Shown: positions 9,408 to 17,253 of the stretch, piece after piece
Position numbering within the stretch: the stretch's first letter is position 1
Layout of the letters: each line of letters opens with the position of its first letter
Assembly: GCF_000192865.1 (NCBI RefSeq)
Contig: NC_015276.1
Span: 1,736,001-1,800,000 of the forward strand
Length of the DNA stretch: 64,000 bases
DNA from: Marinomonas mediterranea MMB-1
GTDB lineage: Bacteria > Pseudomonadota > Gammaproteobacteria > Pseudomonadales > Marinomonadaceae
Direction of reading: 5' to 3'
Made by a program: the position numbers and the translations under genes
Notes under the pieces: generated by a model
Database searches by the model: none
What the model was told of the DNA's origin: nothing
Seen by the model: the letters and a program-made list of their open reading frames with translations, nothing else

Positions 9408-10117
9408 TGAGTAATCTATTGGAAGTAAAAAGTCTTCACAGCTTGTACGGTGAAAGTCATGTGTTACACGGCGTTAGCTTTTCGCTGGATCCCGGCCAAG
9501 CCCTAAGTTTAATGGGGCGAAATGGGATGGGAAAAACCACCACCTTAAAATCCATTTTAGGTCTTGTCACCCCCCGAAGTGGCACCGTGTCGTTTAAGGG
9601 AGAGAACATCACCGATCTTGCCACTTGGCAGCGTATTAAGCGAGACATTGCTTACGTCCCAGAAGGTCGAGGAATGTTTCATAACTTAACCGTTGACGAG
9701 CATTTGCAAGTGGCCGCTCGAGCCAATAATCAAGGAGAAAATGTGTGGGACTACGACCGAGTACTTGATACATTTCCTAGGCTAAAAGAACGACTGTCAA
9801 ATTTAGGCACACAACTGTCCGGCGGCGAACAGCAAATGTTAGCGATAGGTCGAGCGCTTGTGACCAACCCAGAGCTATTGATACTCGACGAAGCAACAGA
9901 AGGGCTTGCGCCACTCATCCGCAAAGAGATTTGGGACGTGATCCGAACGATAAAAGACAGCGGCATCTCGACCATCATTGTCGACAAAAACATTCAAGTA
10001 CTACAAGGGCTCTGTGATCGTCATGTGGTACTTGTCAAAGGGAAAGTCGTCATGAACCTCGACGCAGAGCAATTGCAGTCTAACTTTGCTGAAGTTGAGG
10101 GGTATTTGGGGGTGTGA
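9407..10117 (+). CDS. ABC ATPase, LivF type
   Basis: Second ATPase of the importer, about 236 aa. Walker A is GRNGMGKTT, the signature is LSGGEQQML, and Walker B reads LLILDEATEGLAP. Its start codon overlaps the LivG stop (TGATG). Two small departures stand out: DEATEG instead of the common DEPSEG, and IIVDKN where many LivF proteins have VEQN. It ends the operon, which converges on the ABC pair that follows. Confidence 0.88.
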   Translation: MSNLLEVKSLHSLYGESHVLHGVSFSLDPGQALSLMGRNGMGKTTTLKSILGLVTPRSGTVSFKGENITDLATWQRIKRDIAYVPEGRGMFHNLTVDEHLQVAARANNQGENVWDYDRVLDTFPRLKERLSNLGTQLSGGEQQMLAIGRALVTNPELLILDEATEGLAPLIRKEIWDVIRTIKDSGISTIIVDKNIQVLQGLCDRHVVLVKGKVVMNLDAEQLQSNFAEVEGYLGV

Positions 10118-10290
10118 TGGTGTAGGTTTTATGTATTGTCACCGAATAGCGCAAAGGTCACGGGTGAGTTGATATATACGGCAATCTTGTGGGTTACGCC
10201 AATGTTAGTCACTTTTCCAAAGCCTTTAAAAAGCAATACGGCTGAAGTAGGTCTACTAGATCAAGGTCTATCGCTGAGCGCCGAGATGCG

Positions 10291-12003
10291 TTATAAGGTA
10301 GTCGCCTTGTCGCTATGATTGACGAGCTTTTGATAATCAGGTGACGTTTTAAGAAGTTCCGTGTGCGTTCCGACCGCGATGATCTGACCTTTATCCATTA
10401 ATACAATTTGATCTGCATACCGAATGGTATTGAGCCGATGCGCGATCATCACGATGGTTTTTCCTTCATAGCTGCGATGAATATTCTCTAGCACGTGTTG
10501 CTCGGTGGTTTGATCAAGCGCAGAAGTCGGTTCGTCTAATAAAAGAATGTTTGCGTTACGCAGCAAGGCTCGGGCAAGGCCTAAACGTTGCTTTTCACCA
10601 CCTGATAAAAACAAGCCGTTTTCTCCTATTGGGTGATTCAATCCATCGGGCAAACTATCAATGAATGTATGTAAGCCAACCTTGCTCAACGTTGACATTA
10701 AAATGGAGTCACTGGCGTTTGGGTCTGCGATGAGCAAGTTTTCTCGGATGCTCCCACTGAATAATTGTATATGTTGGTCAACGTGCAGTAAGTTTTGGTA
10801 AAGGTGGCGAGAACCAATATCGTCAATATTTGTATTATCAATGCAAACCTGACCGCTTGAAGACGGTTGAAAGCCTGCTAATAGGCTCAATAACGTACTT
10901 TTTCCACTGCCTGAGGCACCGACGATGGCGAAGAAGCTCCCTTTGGGAATGTTAAGCGATATATTGTGAAGCGTGGGTGGGTTTTGCGCGTAACAAAAAG
11001 AAAGCTGCTGAACTTGAATATCAAAATGTTCAATATGTTGACCTTCCAATGCTTGAGTCGGGAGCTGCTGTAGATCAAATAACGCTTTCGAGGCGGTGGT
11101 TAATACAGCCAATTCGGGTATCAACATACTCAATGTATGCTGTATTTGCATCATGTATAAGCTTAATAGGGCGCACATTAGCCAGATAGTGAGATCCAGT
11201 TCACCGCTTGCCGTGATCAAAGCGCTGGCTAACAAAAAGCTTACTATCCCTGCTTGTGCGATAAGCCCTGGTAATTGACTTGTTATACCGCCCGTTTTTT
11301 CTATCTTCAAGCCAGATTGGCGTAAAGCCTGTAGCCGGTTAACCAAAGGAGAAAGCAATAAATCAGTCACGGCAAAGTGTTTTAACGTAGTAAGTCCATG
11401 AATGTATTCAAACAGTTGACTGCTTGTTTGAGCTTGTTCGTGGCTATCTTCCTTAATGGAGGGGGTGAAGTAGCGAGACAACCAATAATACAAAGCGATG
11501 GCAATCGGGAGTGGTGCAAGAACAGAAATCGCGAGAATAGGAGCAAGATAGGCGACTATTATGACAAGGACGATTAGACAGAGAATATGCGCAATGACAT
11601 CCGCGAGAAGGTGCGAAAACACTTCTTCAAACTGTTTAAATTGAGTCGTAAATAACCGTTGCCATTGACCGGCGCGTTTGCCTAGTAGAAGGTTCAGAGG
11701 TAGGCGACGTAAGTGATCAAGCAAAATACTCCGCAGAGTATTGGTGGCCTTATACGACTCTGTGAAATTTAAATAGCCACCCGCCTGCGCGCAAACCCAC
11801 TTTAGTATTAAGGCGAAGAGCATTGCCACAACGATGACTAGAAAGGTCTGTGAATCCATCGTGTGTTGTGAGCTTAAAAGCCACACCACAAGCAATAACG
11901 GCAGTAAATCTATGAGCTCTTCGAGAACCTTGAGGCCAATGCCTAGATTGAGCGAGCGGTATGAAATATGGTTGGCGTTCAGCAGTTTTAATAAATGCAT
12001 CAT
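10291..12003 (-). CDS. Fused ABC permease/ATPase, siderophore-type half-transporter B
   Basis: 570 aa: an N-terminal exporter-fold membrane domain of about six helices (to ~310) and a C-terminal ATPase. Walker A is GASGSGKST, the signature is LSGGEKQR, Walker B is ILLLDEPTSALD, and the switch is AHRL. Its ATG overlaps the TGA of the preceding ABC gene (ATGA), so the two probably form a heterodimer. This arrangement with an upstream AraC regulator is that of YbtPQ/IrtAB-like systems importing siderophores. CydDC-like or drug export roles are possible, but the Fur-like box favours iron. Confidence 0.8.
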   Translation of the reverse strand: MMHLLKLLNANHISYRSLNLGIGLKVLEELIDLLPLLLVVWLLSSQHTMDSQTFLVIVVAMLFALILKWVCAQAGGYLNFTESYKATNTLRSILLDHLRRLPLNLLLGKRAGQWQRLFTTQFKQFEEVFSHLLADVIAHILCLIVLVIIVAYLAPILAISVLAPLPIAIALYYWLSRYFTPSIKEDSHEQAQTSSQLFEYIHGLTTLKHFAVTDLLLSPLVNRLQALRQSGLKIEKTGGITSQLPGLIAQAGIVSFLLASALITASGELDLTIWLMCALLSLYMMQIQHTLSMLIPELAVLTTASKALFDLQQLPTQALEGQHIEHFDIQVQQLSFCYAQNPPTLHNISLNIPKGSFFAIVGASGSGKSTLLSLLAGFQPSSSGQVCIDNTNIDDIGSRHLYQNLLHVDQHIQLFSGSIRENLLIADPNASDSILMSTLSKVGLHTFIDSLPDGLNHPIGENGLFLSGGEKQRLGLARALLRNANILLLDEPTSALDQTTEQHVLENIHRSYEGKTIVMIAHRLNTIRYADQIVLMDKGQIIAVGTHTELLKTSPDYQKLVNHSDKATTL

Positions 12004-13718
12004 AGTGTTGTTTCCTCTACGTTACTGAACGGTTTTGTCAATGTTGTATCCGGTAAAGACAAAGTGAAATCGCAGTAGTGCTGAGTCGTTGATCTGTGTG
12101 AAATGAGGATTTGTGTCTGATCTGGAAAAATATCGGACAGCGTTTCTAATAGATGTCGTTCTGTGATGCTATCTAAATGAGACGTGACTTCGTCCATAAT
12201 GAGAATCGGGGTGTTTCTGAGTAAGGCACGAGCCAATCCGATGCGTTGCGTCTCACCACCGCTTAACAATCGACTGGCTTCCCCTATATCAGTATCGAGT
12301 CCATTTGGAAGTTGTTCAATCACCTTTCTAAGCACGCAAATATCAAGTACTTGATAGAGAAATTGATCCGAGGTGTGCTTTACTCTCTCAAGTAGAAGGT
12401 TGTCTCTTAGGGAGCCTCGAAACAAAAAGGTATGTTGTTCGGCAATGGCGATCCATTGTGCTCGTTGCGCTTCACTGCATTGATCTAAGCGGTTGCCATC
12501 CAGTGACCAGTAGCCTTGTTGCAAGGATAACGCACCCATTAAGCTTTTTGCTAACGAGGACTTTCCGCATCCAGACTTGCCCGTTATGGCGAGGCGTTGC
12601 CCTTTTTTCAAGTGAAAGTTGAGGTCGCTGATTAAAACTCGTTCGCCAATGTTTAATTGAATGTGTTCGGCAGACAATTTCCAGTGCGTTGGCGTGGGCA
12701 AGCGTATTGTATGTTTCGCCGTGGCTTGAAGTAATGGCAAAAGCTTATTTAACGCGTCGAAAGCGTCTAACGTTTTCCCCTGCATTTGAGTGGCTAATAG
12801 CCAAGGCTTCATTAGCGCAAGGCTGAGAACGCTCACCAAGACAAGCTCAATCGTGTTTATGTTTTGTTGGTGCCAAAACCAAATCGCAGAAGGCACGGTC
12901 ACATACACAGAGCTACGAGACAGCGTCGTAAACAAGCTCCAGCCCCGTATTAGCTGTCGAGTATACGACATCATTAAATCATGGTGCTCTTTCATTGCAT
13001 GGTCGAGCTGTAACAGAGAAGTTTGATCTTTGAGGAATTGTTTTAATACCGCTGCCCCTTGAACGAAATCAAACACCGCCTGATCAATACGAGAAACGCT
13101 TTTGTTGTACTGAGCTTGTCTTTTAGGAAAATCTCGCATAATACGACGTTGCAATAACAATGCGATGGGCAGTGGTGTAAGAGCAATTAATGCGAGTTTC
13201 CAGTCTATCCACGCGATCAACCCAATAAAGAGCAATGGCTGAATAACCAAACAAAAGGTCTCAACGCCATAATGCGCAAGTAACAACGTGAGTTTGTTTG
13301 TATCACGTAAGACGCTTTTTTCGATGTCTGAACGGTGCCATTGGGACAGTTTATCCAGAGGCAGTGTGGTGATGTGGCAAAGCGTGACTTCTCTAATATT
13401 TTGCACAACGCGGTAAGCTGCTAAATGGCAAAGCCAGTAGGCCGAACTTAACAGGCCCAAGCGCGTTATTAATAACAGAGCCATTAGTCCCGTTAGGATA
13501 AAAAGTGTATGAGGCGCATGTTCTGCAACGGCATTGGCAGCGAGCATCATGATCACATAAACAGACACCTCCGCTACGCACGCCGCAACAGCAGTCAACA
13601 AGCCTAGCGAAAAACAATTTTTTTCGGCTCGAATCAGTGACCAAAGCAAGGAAAAGTGGCTGTCAGTATTTAGTCCACGAACCGTATGCGATGATTTATT
13701 ATCGCGTGATGATGGCAT
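12000..13718 (-). CDS. Fused ABC permease/ATPase, siderophore-type half-transporter A
   Basis: 572 aa, same layout as its partner: six-helix membrane domain, then ATPase. Walker A is GKSGCGKSS, the signature is LSGGETQR, and Walker B is ILIMDEVTSHLD, where the usual DEPTS is DEVTS. The switch region is ISHRS. It is the first gene of the pair and lies 150 bp after the AraC regulator gene on the same strand. No TonB receptor or siderophore synthesis gene is in the window, so the siderophore would be foreign or its genes lie elsewhere. Confidence 0.8.
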   Translation of the reverse strand: MPSSRDNKSSHTVRGLNTDSHFSLLWSLIRAEKNCFSLGLLTAVAACVAEVSVYVIMMLAANAVAEHAPHTLFILTGLMALLLITRLGLLSSAYWLCHLAAYRVVQNIREVTLCHITTLPLDKLSQWHRSDIEKSVLRDTNKLTLLLAHYGVETFCLVIQPLLFIGLIAWIDWKLALIALTPLPIALLLQRRIMRDFPKRQAQYNKSVSRIDQAVFDFVQGAAVLKQFLKDQTSLLQLDHAMKEHHDLMMSYTRQLIRGWSLFTTLSRSSVYVTVPSAIWFWHQQNINTIELVLVSVLSLALMKPWLLATQMQGKTLDAFDALNKLLPLLQATAKHTIRLPTPTHWKLSAEHIQLNIGERVLISDLNFHLKKGQRLAITGKSGCGKSSLAKSLMGALSLQQGYWSLDGNRLDQCSEAQRAQWIAIAEQHTFLFRGSLRDNLLLERVKHTSDQFLYQVLDICVLRKVIEQLPNGLDTDIGEASRLLSGGETQRIGLARALLRNTPILIMDEVTSHLDSITERHLLETLSDIFPDQTQILISHRSTTQHYCDFTLSLPDTTLTKPFSNVEETTL

Positions 13719-13781
13719 AGCTCATCTCCGTTTATCCAAGTATGTTTTCTTTATTCAAGAAACGTATCCCTAGCCTACTAG

Positions 13782-13848
13782 AAAGCGGGAAAGTGAGTTT
13801 TTGATAAGCGGAATATTATTAACGGAAAGCGGAATTCAAATAGCGAAA
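13782..13848 (-). promoter_or_regulatory. Direct repeats upstream of the ABC pair
   Basis: Four related words read on the minus strand as TTCCGCTTT-like units: AAAGCGGGA (13782), TAAGCGGAA (13805), AAAGCGGAA (13826) and a weaker ATAGCGAAA (13840) on the plus strand. The first three are 21-23 bp apart, about two helical turns, the spacing expected for tandem AraC-family binding. They sit in the 150-bp gap between the AraC gene and the ABC operon. Confidence 0.5.
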
Positions 13849-13868
13849 TACAAATAGGAAAGTCGTTT

Positions 13869-14876
13869 TTATGATTGAACTGGATGGGTAAGCGATTCTC
13901 GATACAGGCGAGGAGATACCCCCATTTCACTTTTGAATAAGGTCGCGAAATATGCGGGGCTCTTGAAGCCAATTGTTTGAGCGACTTCGCTAATGGGTAT
14001 GTTTTCGGCCAACAATCGACAAGCTAATGTTAGTCTTGCTTTTATAAGCCACTGGCGAAATGTCGTACCGACTAACGCTTTAATATCGCTCTTTAGATAG
14101 GCTTCGTTTGTTTGTGCCATACGAGCTACTTTTGCTAACGGCCACTCTTGATCTAAGGTATTTTCAACCTGTCTTAACGTCGTTACGAGAGCAAGCATAC
14201 GCGCATGAACCTGAGGCGTAACGGTTGTTTGGGGGCACTGTTTGGTTTTTTTGTGACGGGGCTTATGACGGTCATAAGCAGAGTTGACATAAACAGAGCT
14301 ATCAGAAAGAGAGGTGTCATAAATGGGAACGTCGATAGCATCCTGCTCCGCAGCCTTACGTCGTAGATGTAGAAATAATGCCATTACTTCGTGTGCTTTG
14401 GCTTTCAAAAACAGCTCTCTTTCTAAACCTTGATATTTACAGTGCCAAACAGCGTCACAACAACGAAATATGTCTAATGGCACTAACCCTAGCTCGGCCA
14501 GACGTATTTGAGGAACCGATTGAATAAATTTTGCTTTGTACCGAGGTAGTATTTGAGGTTCGTTTAGTGTTTCCAGCGGCACCATAATAGACAGCATTTG
14601 TAACCAGCTGCCTTTTGGGAAAAACATCGGGTCGTCGCAATCTCCCTCAAGAAGCGCCATCATATAATGATGGCTGAAATCTTGTTCAGCATCCATTCCT
14701 TCAATCTGTGTTCGCCCCTGACATTGTCCTATAACGGAAATATACAGTCCTGGTTTGTGGGTGTTGTGAATCAGTGTATCTTCATCAAACTGATGGCTCA
14801 CGCATCGAGCCCAACTGTCTTCGGTTAGATTGACGCGTTCAAACGCTGCAATCTCATCAACGGTAAGAGTTATCAT
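13869..14876 (-). CDS. AraC-family regulator, PchR/YbtA-like
   Basis: 335 aa. The N-terminal half has no enzyme motif (probable ligand domain). The C-terminal ~100 residues carry two helix-turn-helix motifs, ending with the typical ISEVAQTIGFKSPAYFATLFKSEMGVSPRLYR. The ATG at 14876 has GAGG six bases upstream. A Fur-like box about 40 bp upstream and the siderophore-type transporters downstream point to iron-dependent control, with the ferric siderophore as likely co-inducer. Assignment is by architecture and context. Confidence 0.8.
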   Translation of the reverse strand: MITLTVDEIAAFERVNLTEDSWARCVSHQFDEDTLIHNTHKPGLYISVIGQCQGRTQIEGMDAEQDFSHHYMMALLEGDCDDPMFFPKGSWLQMLSIMVPLETLNEPQILPRYKAKFIQSVPQIRLAELGLVPLDIFRCCDAVWHCKYQGLERELFLKAKAHEVMALFLHLRRKAAEQDAIDVPIYDTSLSDSSVYVNSAYDRHKPRHKKTKQCPQTTVTPQVHARMLALVTTLRQVENTLDQEWPLAKVARMAQTNEAYLKSDIKALVGTTFRQWLIKARLTLACRLLAENIPISEVAQTIGFKSPAYFATLFKSEMGVSPRLYRESLTHPVQS

Positions 14877-14913
14877 GGCCTTCCTCGTTCAATCATGACG
14901 TTAACCTATATAT

Positions 14914-14932
14914 GATAATAAGAATTATTATT
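14914..14932 (-). promoter_or_regulatory. Fur box candidate
   Basis: GATAATAAGAATTATTATT agrees with the 19-bp Fur consensus at about 15 of 19 positions, including the full GATAAT left arm. It lies 38 bp upstream of the AraC gene. The 374-bp intergenic stretch to the tRNA otherwise contains a promoter-like pair at 15150-15177 and no gene. Confidence 0.65.
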
Positions 14933-15149
14933 ATTTTATAGCTTTGATTGTGTAACTTTACATATAAGGTATTACGAGCAGGGGGATTCAAGACTATGAA
15001 GGGCTATTAAGTCGAAAAAAGAAGTAGAAAAAGTCAAAAATCGATGTGAAAAACCGCGTTCTTGAGTGGTAAATGAGCATTTGAGTCCATCTTTAACACT
15101 GTATTGAAGCGTGCAGTAGCTGTGTAAATATCTCTTGTGTCATAAGTTG

Positions 15150-15177
15150 TTGATATTATTATTTATATGTCTATAAT
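15150..15177 (+). promoter_or_regulatory. Sigma70-type promoter, probably for tRNA-Asp
   Basis: TTGATA, 16 bases, then a perfect TATAAT, about 73 bp before the mature tRNA-Asp gene on the same strand. Confidence 0.6.
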
Positions 15178-15250
15178 GCCTACCATCTTATGAACGCGGT
15201 TCTTAAGACATAATGGTTTATATAGCGTGTTCTAAATAAGCTATAGAAAT

Positions 15251-15327
15251 GGAGCGGTAGTTCAGTTGGTTAGAATACCTGCCTGTCACGCAGGGGGTCG
15301 CGGGTTCGAGTCCCGTCCGTTCCGCCA
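15251..15327 (+). tRNA. tRNA-Asp (GTC)
   Basis: 77-nt cloverleaf with encoded CCA. The acceptor arm GGAGCGG pairs with CCGTTCC (one G-T pair). The anticodon loop CTGTCAC gives GTC, and the T-arm contains GGTTCGAGTCC. It is nearly identical to enterobacterial tRNA-Asp from memory. No integrase or 3'-end duplication next to it suggests use as an attachment site. Confidence 0.97.
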
Positions 15328-15498
15328 TTTCTTTTTTCATCCTCATGCACCAATCAATGTATTTTCATTTTCTCGCGCCTTCTCAGATTAGATCAACGAG
15401 TCCGCATTGAATTATCCATTATTTTTCCTTTTGAACCGTCTAATACGCCGTGGTTTTGTGATTTAATTAACACAGATTATTTTACACGGTATACCAAT

Positions 15499-15744
15499 AT
15501 GAAGTTGTTTAAAAAATGGAGCCTAGTGGCGGTCATCATGGGCTTGAGTATGTCGGCTTATGCAGAGGATTCGTGCACGCCTAAGTTAACCAAATACATA
15601 GAAAGCTTAACCAAGAACACAAAAAACCAATACGTTTCGGCTAAACAAAGAGAAACGTCGCAAAACTTGTTAAACAAGATTGCACGATTAAAGTCCGACA
15701 CTCGCAATAGTGACTGTGCCGTGTTCGATAAAATGTTTCCGTAA
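15499..15744 (+). CDS. Small secreted protein, unknown
   Basis: 81 aa. A clear signal peptide (MKLFKKW, hydrophobic core, cleavage after AYA) leaves a mature chain of about 58 residues. It is rich in Lys, Thr and Ser and has two cysteines (SCTP and SDCAV) that could form a disulfide. I do not recognise a family with certainty. It stands alone after the tRNA and is followed by a strong bidirectional terminator shared with the convergent fadL-like gene. Confidence 0.7.
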   Translation: MKLFKKWSLVAVIMGLSMSAYAEDSCTPKLTKYIESLTKNTKNQYVSAKQRETSQNLLNKIARLKSDTRNSDCAVFDKMFP

Positions 15745-15793
15745 ATGGCGTTCTAATTGAATATCTTTTGCTGATAACTAGCCGCTAAAAACG

Positions 15794-15833
15794 AAAAAAC
15801 CGCTCGTATTTTTAAGAATACGAGCGGTTTTTT
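15794..15833. terminator. Bidirectional intrinsic terminator
   Basis: AACCGCTCGTATT pairs perfectly with AATACGAGCGGTT (13 bp), flanked by an A-run on the left and a T-run on the right. It works for the small plus-strand gene and for the minus-strand FadL gene. Confidence 0.92.
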
Positions 15834-15864
15834 ATTATCTTATGTGTCAGTTAGGCCGTTGACG

Positions 15865-17199
15865 TTAGAAGGCCATGTTTAATGCCAGCGATATCACTTC
15901 AGCCGATGATTTGTAATCAGCATTCAGTGCGCCGCGAACGTAGTCTTCTTCAAGTGAACCGGTTCGATTAAGGTTTACATCTTCCACTTCGACATGAGTG
16001 TAAGCGAAAACAAGAGACGTATCTGGACTGAATCGATAGGTGCCACCAACAGAAACCCAATCGCGGTCGCCATCAGGCGTACGTGCTGAGCGATACTCAT
16101 CTTTTACTGGAGAGTAATCTTTTGCGATCCCTGTTCTAAGCGTTAAGTTTTCAGTCACGTCATACGAAACGCCGATTGAGTAAAACCATTGATCCTCAAA
16201 ATCAAATGTCAGTACGGAGTCGCCTTGACGGCCTGGGTTTTGACCTTCACCAAACTTAATTCTCATTTCATCTAGGCTTGACCAACCTGTTCGAATCGCT
16301 GAAATGCCCAATTTGAATTTAGAACCGAAGTCTTGCTCTAGGCCGATTGATAAGACAGATGGGAAAGTGAGCTCATCGTACAAGTAGGCATTTTCGATAT
16401 CTCTAGTCGACTCAACGGTTGGGTCAATATTCGAATATTCTGCATCGCCTTCAAACGTAAAGTCGATTTCGCTTCGATATCCCACGCCAAAACGAGTACC
16501 TTTGAGAGGTTCTAACATGAAGCCAACGCTGTAACTTAAGGCAACATCATCACCTTCTAGTTTTCCGTAGCCATCTCCAGTACCAAGGCCTAGATCGGTA
16601 ACGGCAGCATCAAGCCTTACATTTGCTTGATGTATATGAGTGCTTGCCCCAATTGAAGCCCATTTGGTGAGCCGTTGAGCGATGGAGAAGCTTAGCGCGA
16701 TATCTTGAACACCTGTTTTTGCAGAGTGGTACCTACCTGCCCAATCGTCGCCATACTCGCCAGATAAACCGAAAGGAGCGTTTAATGAAACGCCGAGTAC
16801 GGTTCCTGTTTTAAAAGGAATGGCAAAGTATAAGGCGGGGATAATGGTCTCATCGACAATGTCTCCGCTTGGTTTTCCATCACTTGTAATGTCAGTCGTC
16901 GTTGTTTCACCCGTTCGTTTAGTAGCGGAGTTAACTGTGACGTCCATTTCCGGTAACAAGTAGGCTCCAGAAACGTAAATACTGGTTTTTTTTGCGTTAG
17001 TGAAAAGCGCAGGGTTCCAAAAACTGTAAGACATATCTGTATTAGAAGCGGCTGCGCCAGCCAATGCATTACCTGATGCTGTCGCTGAGTGGTCGTTCAG
17101 AGCAAAACCTGCTGCTAGACTCGCACCTGATAAGGTCATTAGGCTTGAAATGAAAGATGCTCTAATCGCCCAAGGAACTGCTTTGTATATTAGTTGCAT
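15865..17199 (-). CDS. FadL-family outer-membrane transporter
   Basis: About 444 aa, signal peptide followed by the FadL/TodX opening GFALNDHSATASGNALAGAA and the NPAL motif. The rest alternates like a 14-strand beta barrel and ends in an aromatic residue (NMAF), as needed for BAM insertion. The ATG at 17199 has GGAG six bases upstream; the longer open frame to 17250 would place extra charged residues before the signal. It lies 54 bp downstream of a VolA-like lipase gene. FadL paired with VolA takes up fatty acids freed from lysophospholipids in Vibrio. Confidence 0.88.
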   Translation of the reverse strand: MQLIYKAVPWAIRASFISSLMTLSGASLAAGFALNDHSATASGNALAGAAASNTDMSYSFWNPALFTNAKKTSIYVSGAYLLPEMDVTVNSATKRTGETTTTDITSDGKPSGDIVDETIIPALYFAIPFKTGTVLGVSLNAPFGLSGEYGDDWAGRYHSAKTGVQDIALSFSIAQRLTKWASIGASTHIHQANVRLDAAVTDLGLGTGDGYGKLEGDDVALSYSVGFMLEPLKGTRFGVGYRSEIDFTFEGDAEYSNIDPTVESTRDIENAYLYDELTFPSVLSIGLEQDFGSKFKLGISAIRTGWSSLDEMRIKFGEGQNPGRQGDSVLTFDFEDQWFYSIGVSYDVTENLTLRTGIAKDYSPVKDEYRSARTPDGDRDWVSVGGTYRFSPDTSLVFAYTHVEVEDVNLNRTGSLEEDYVRGALNADYKSSAEVISLALNMAF

Positions 17200-17253
17200 T
17201 CTAGACTCCAAATTTTTGTGATTATTATGCGTATCCATAGATTTCAACACCCT

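Noticed and set aside
10136..10318. 60-codon plus-strand ORF between the LivF and ABC genes
   Set aside because: No ribosome site, odd composition, and it overlaps the end of the minus-strand ABC gene.
11834..12028. Several 60-110-codon frames opposite or out of frame with long genes (for example here and at 45302-45736)
   Set aside because: Shadows of well-supported genes; no start signals or protein-like composition of their own.
15251..15327. tRNA-Asp as an integration site for a genomic island
   Set aside because: No integrase gene and no duplicated tRNA 3' end seen in the flanking sequence; neighbours look like ordinary chromosomal genes.
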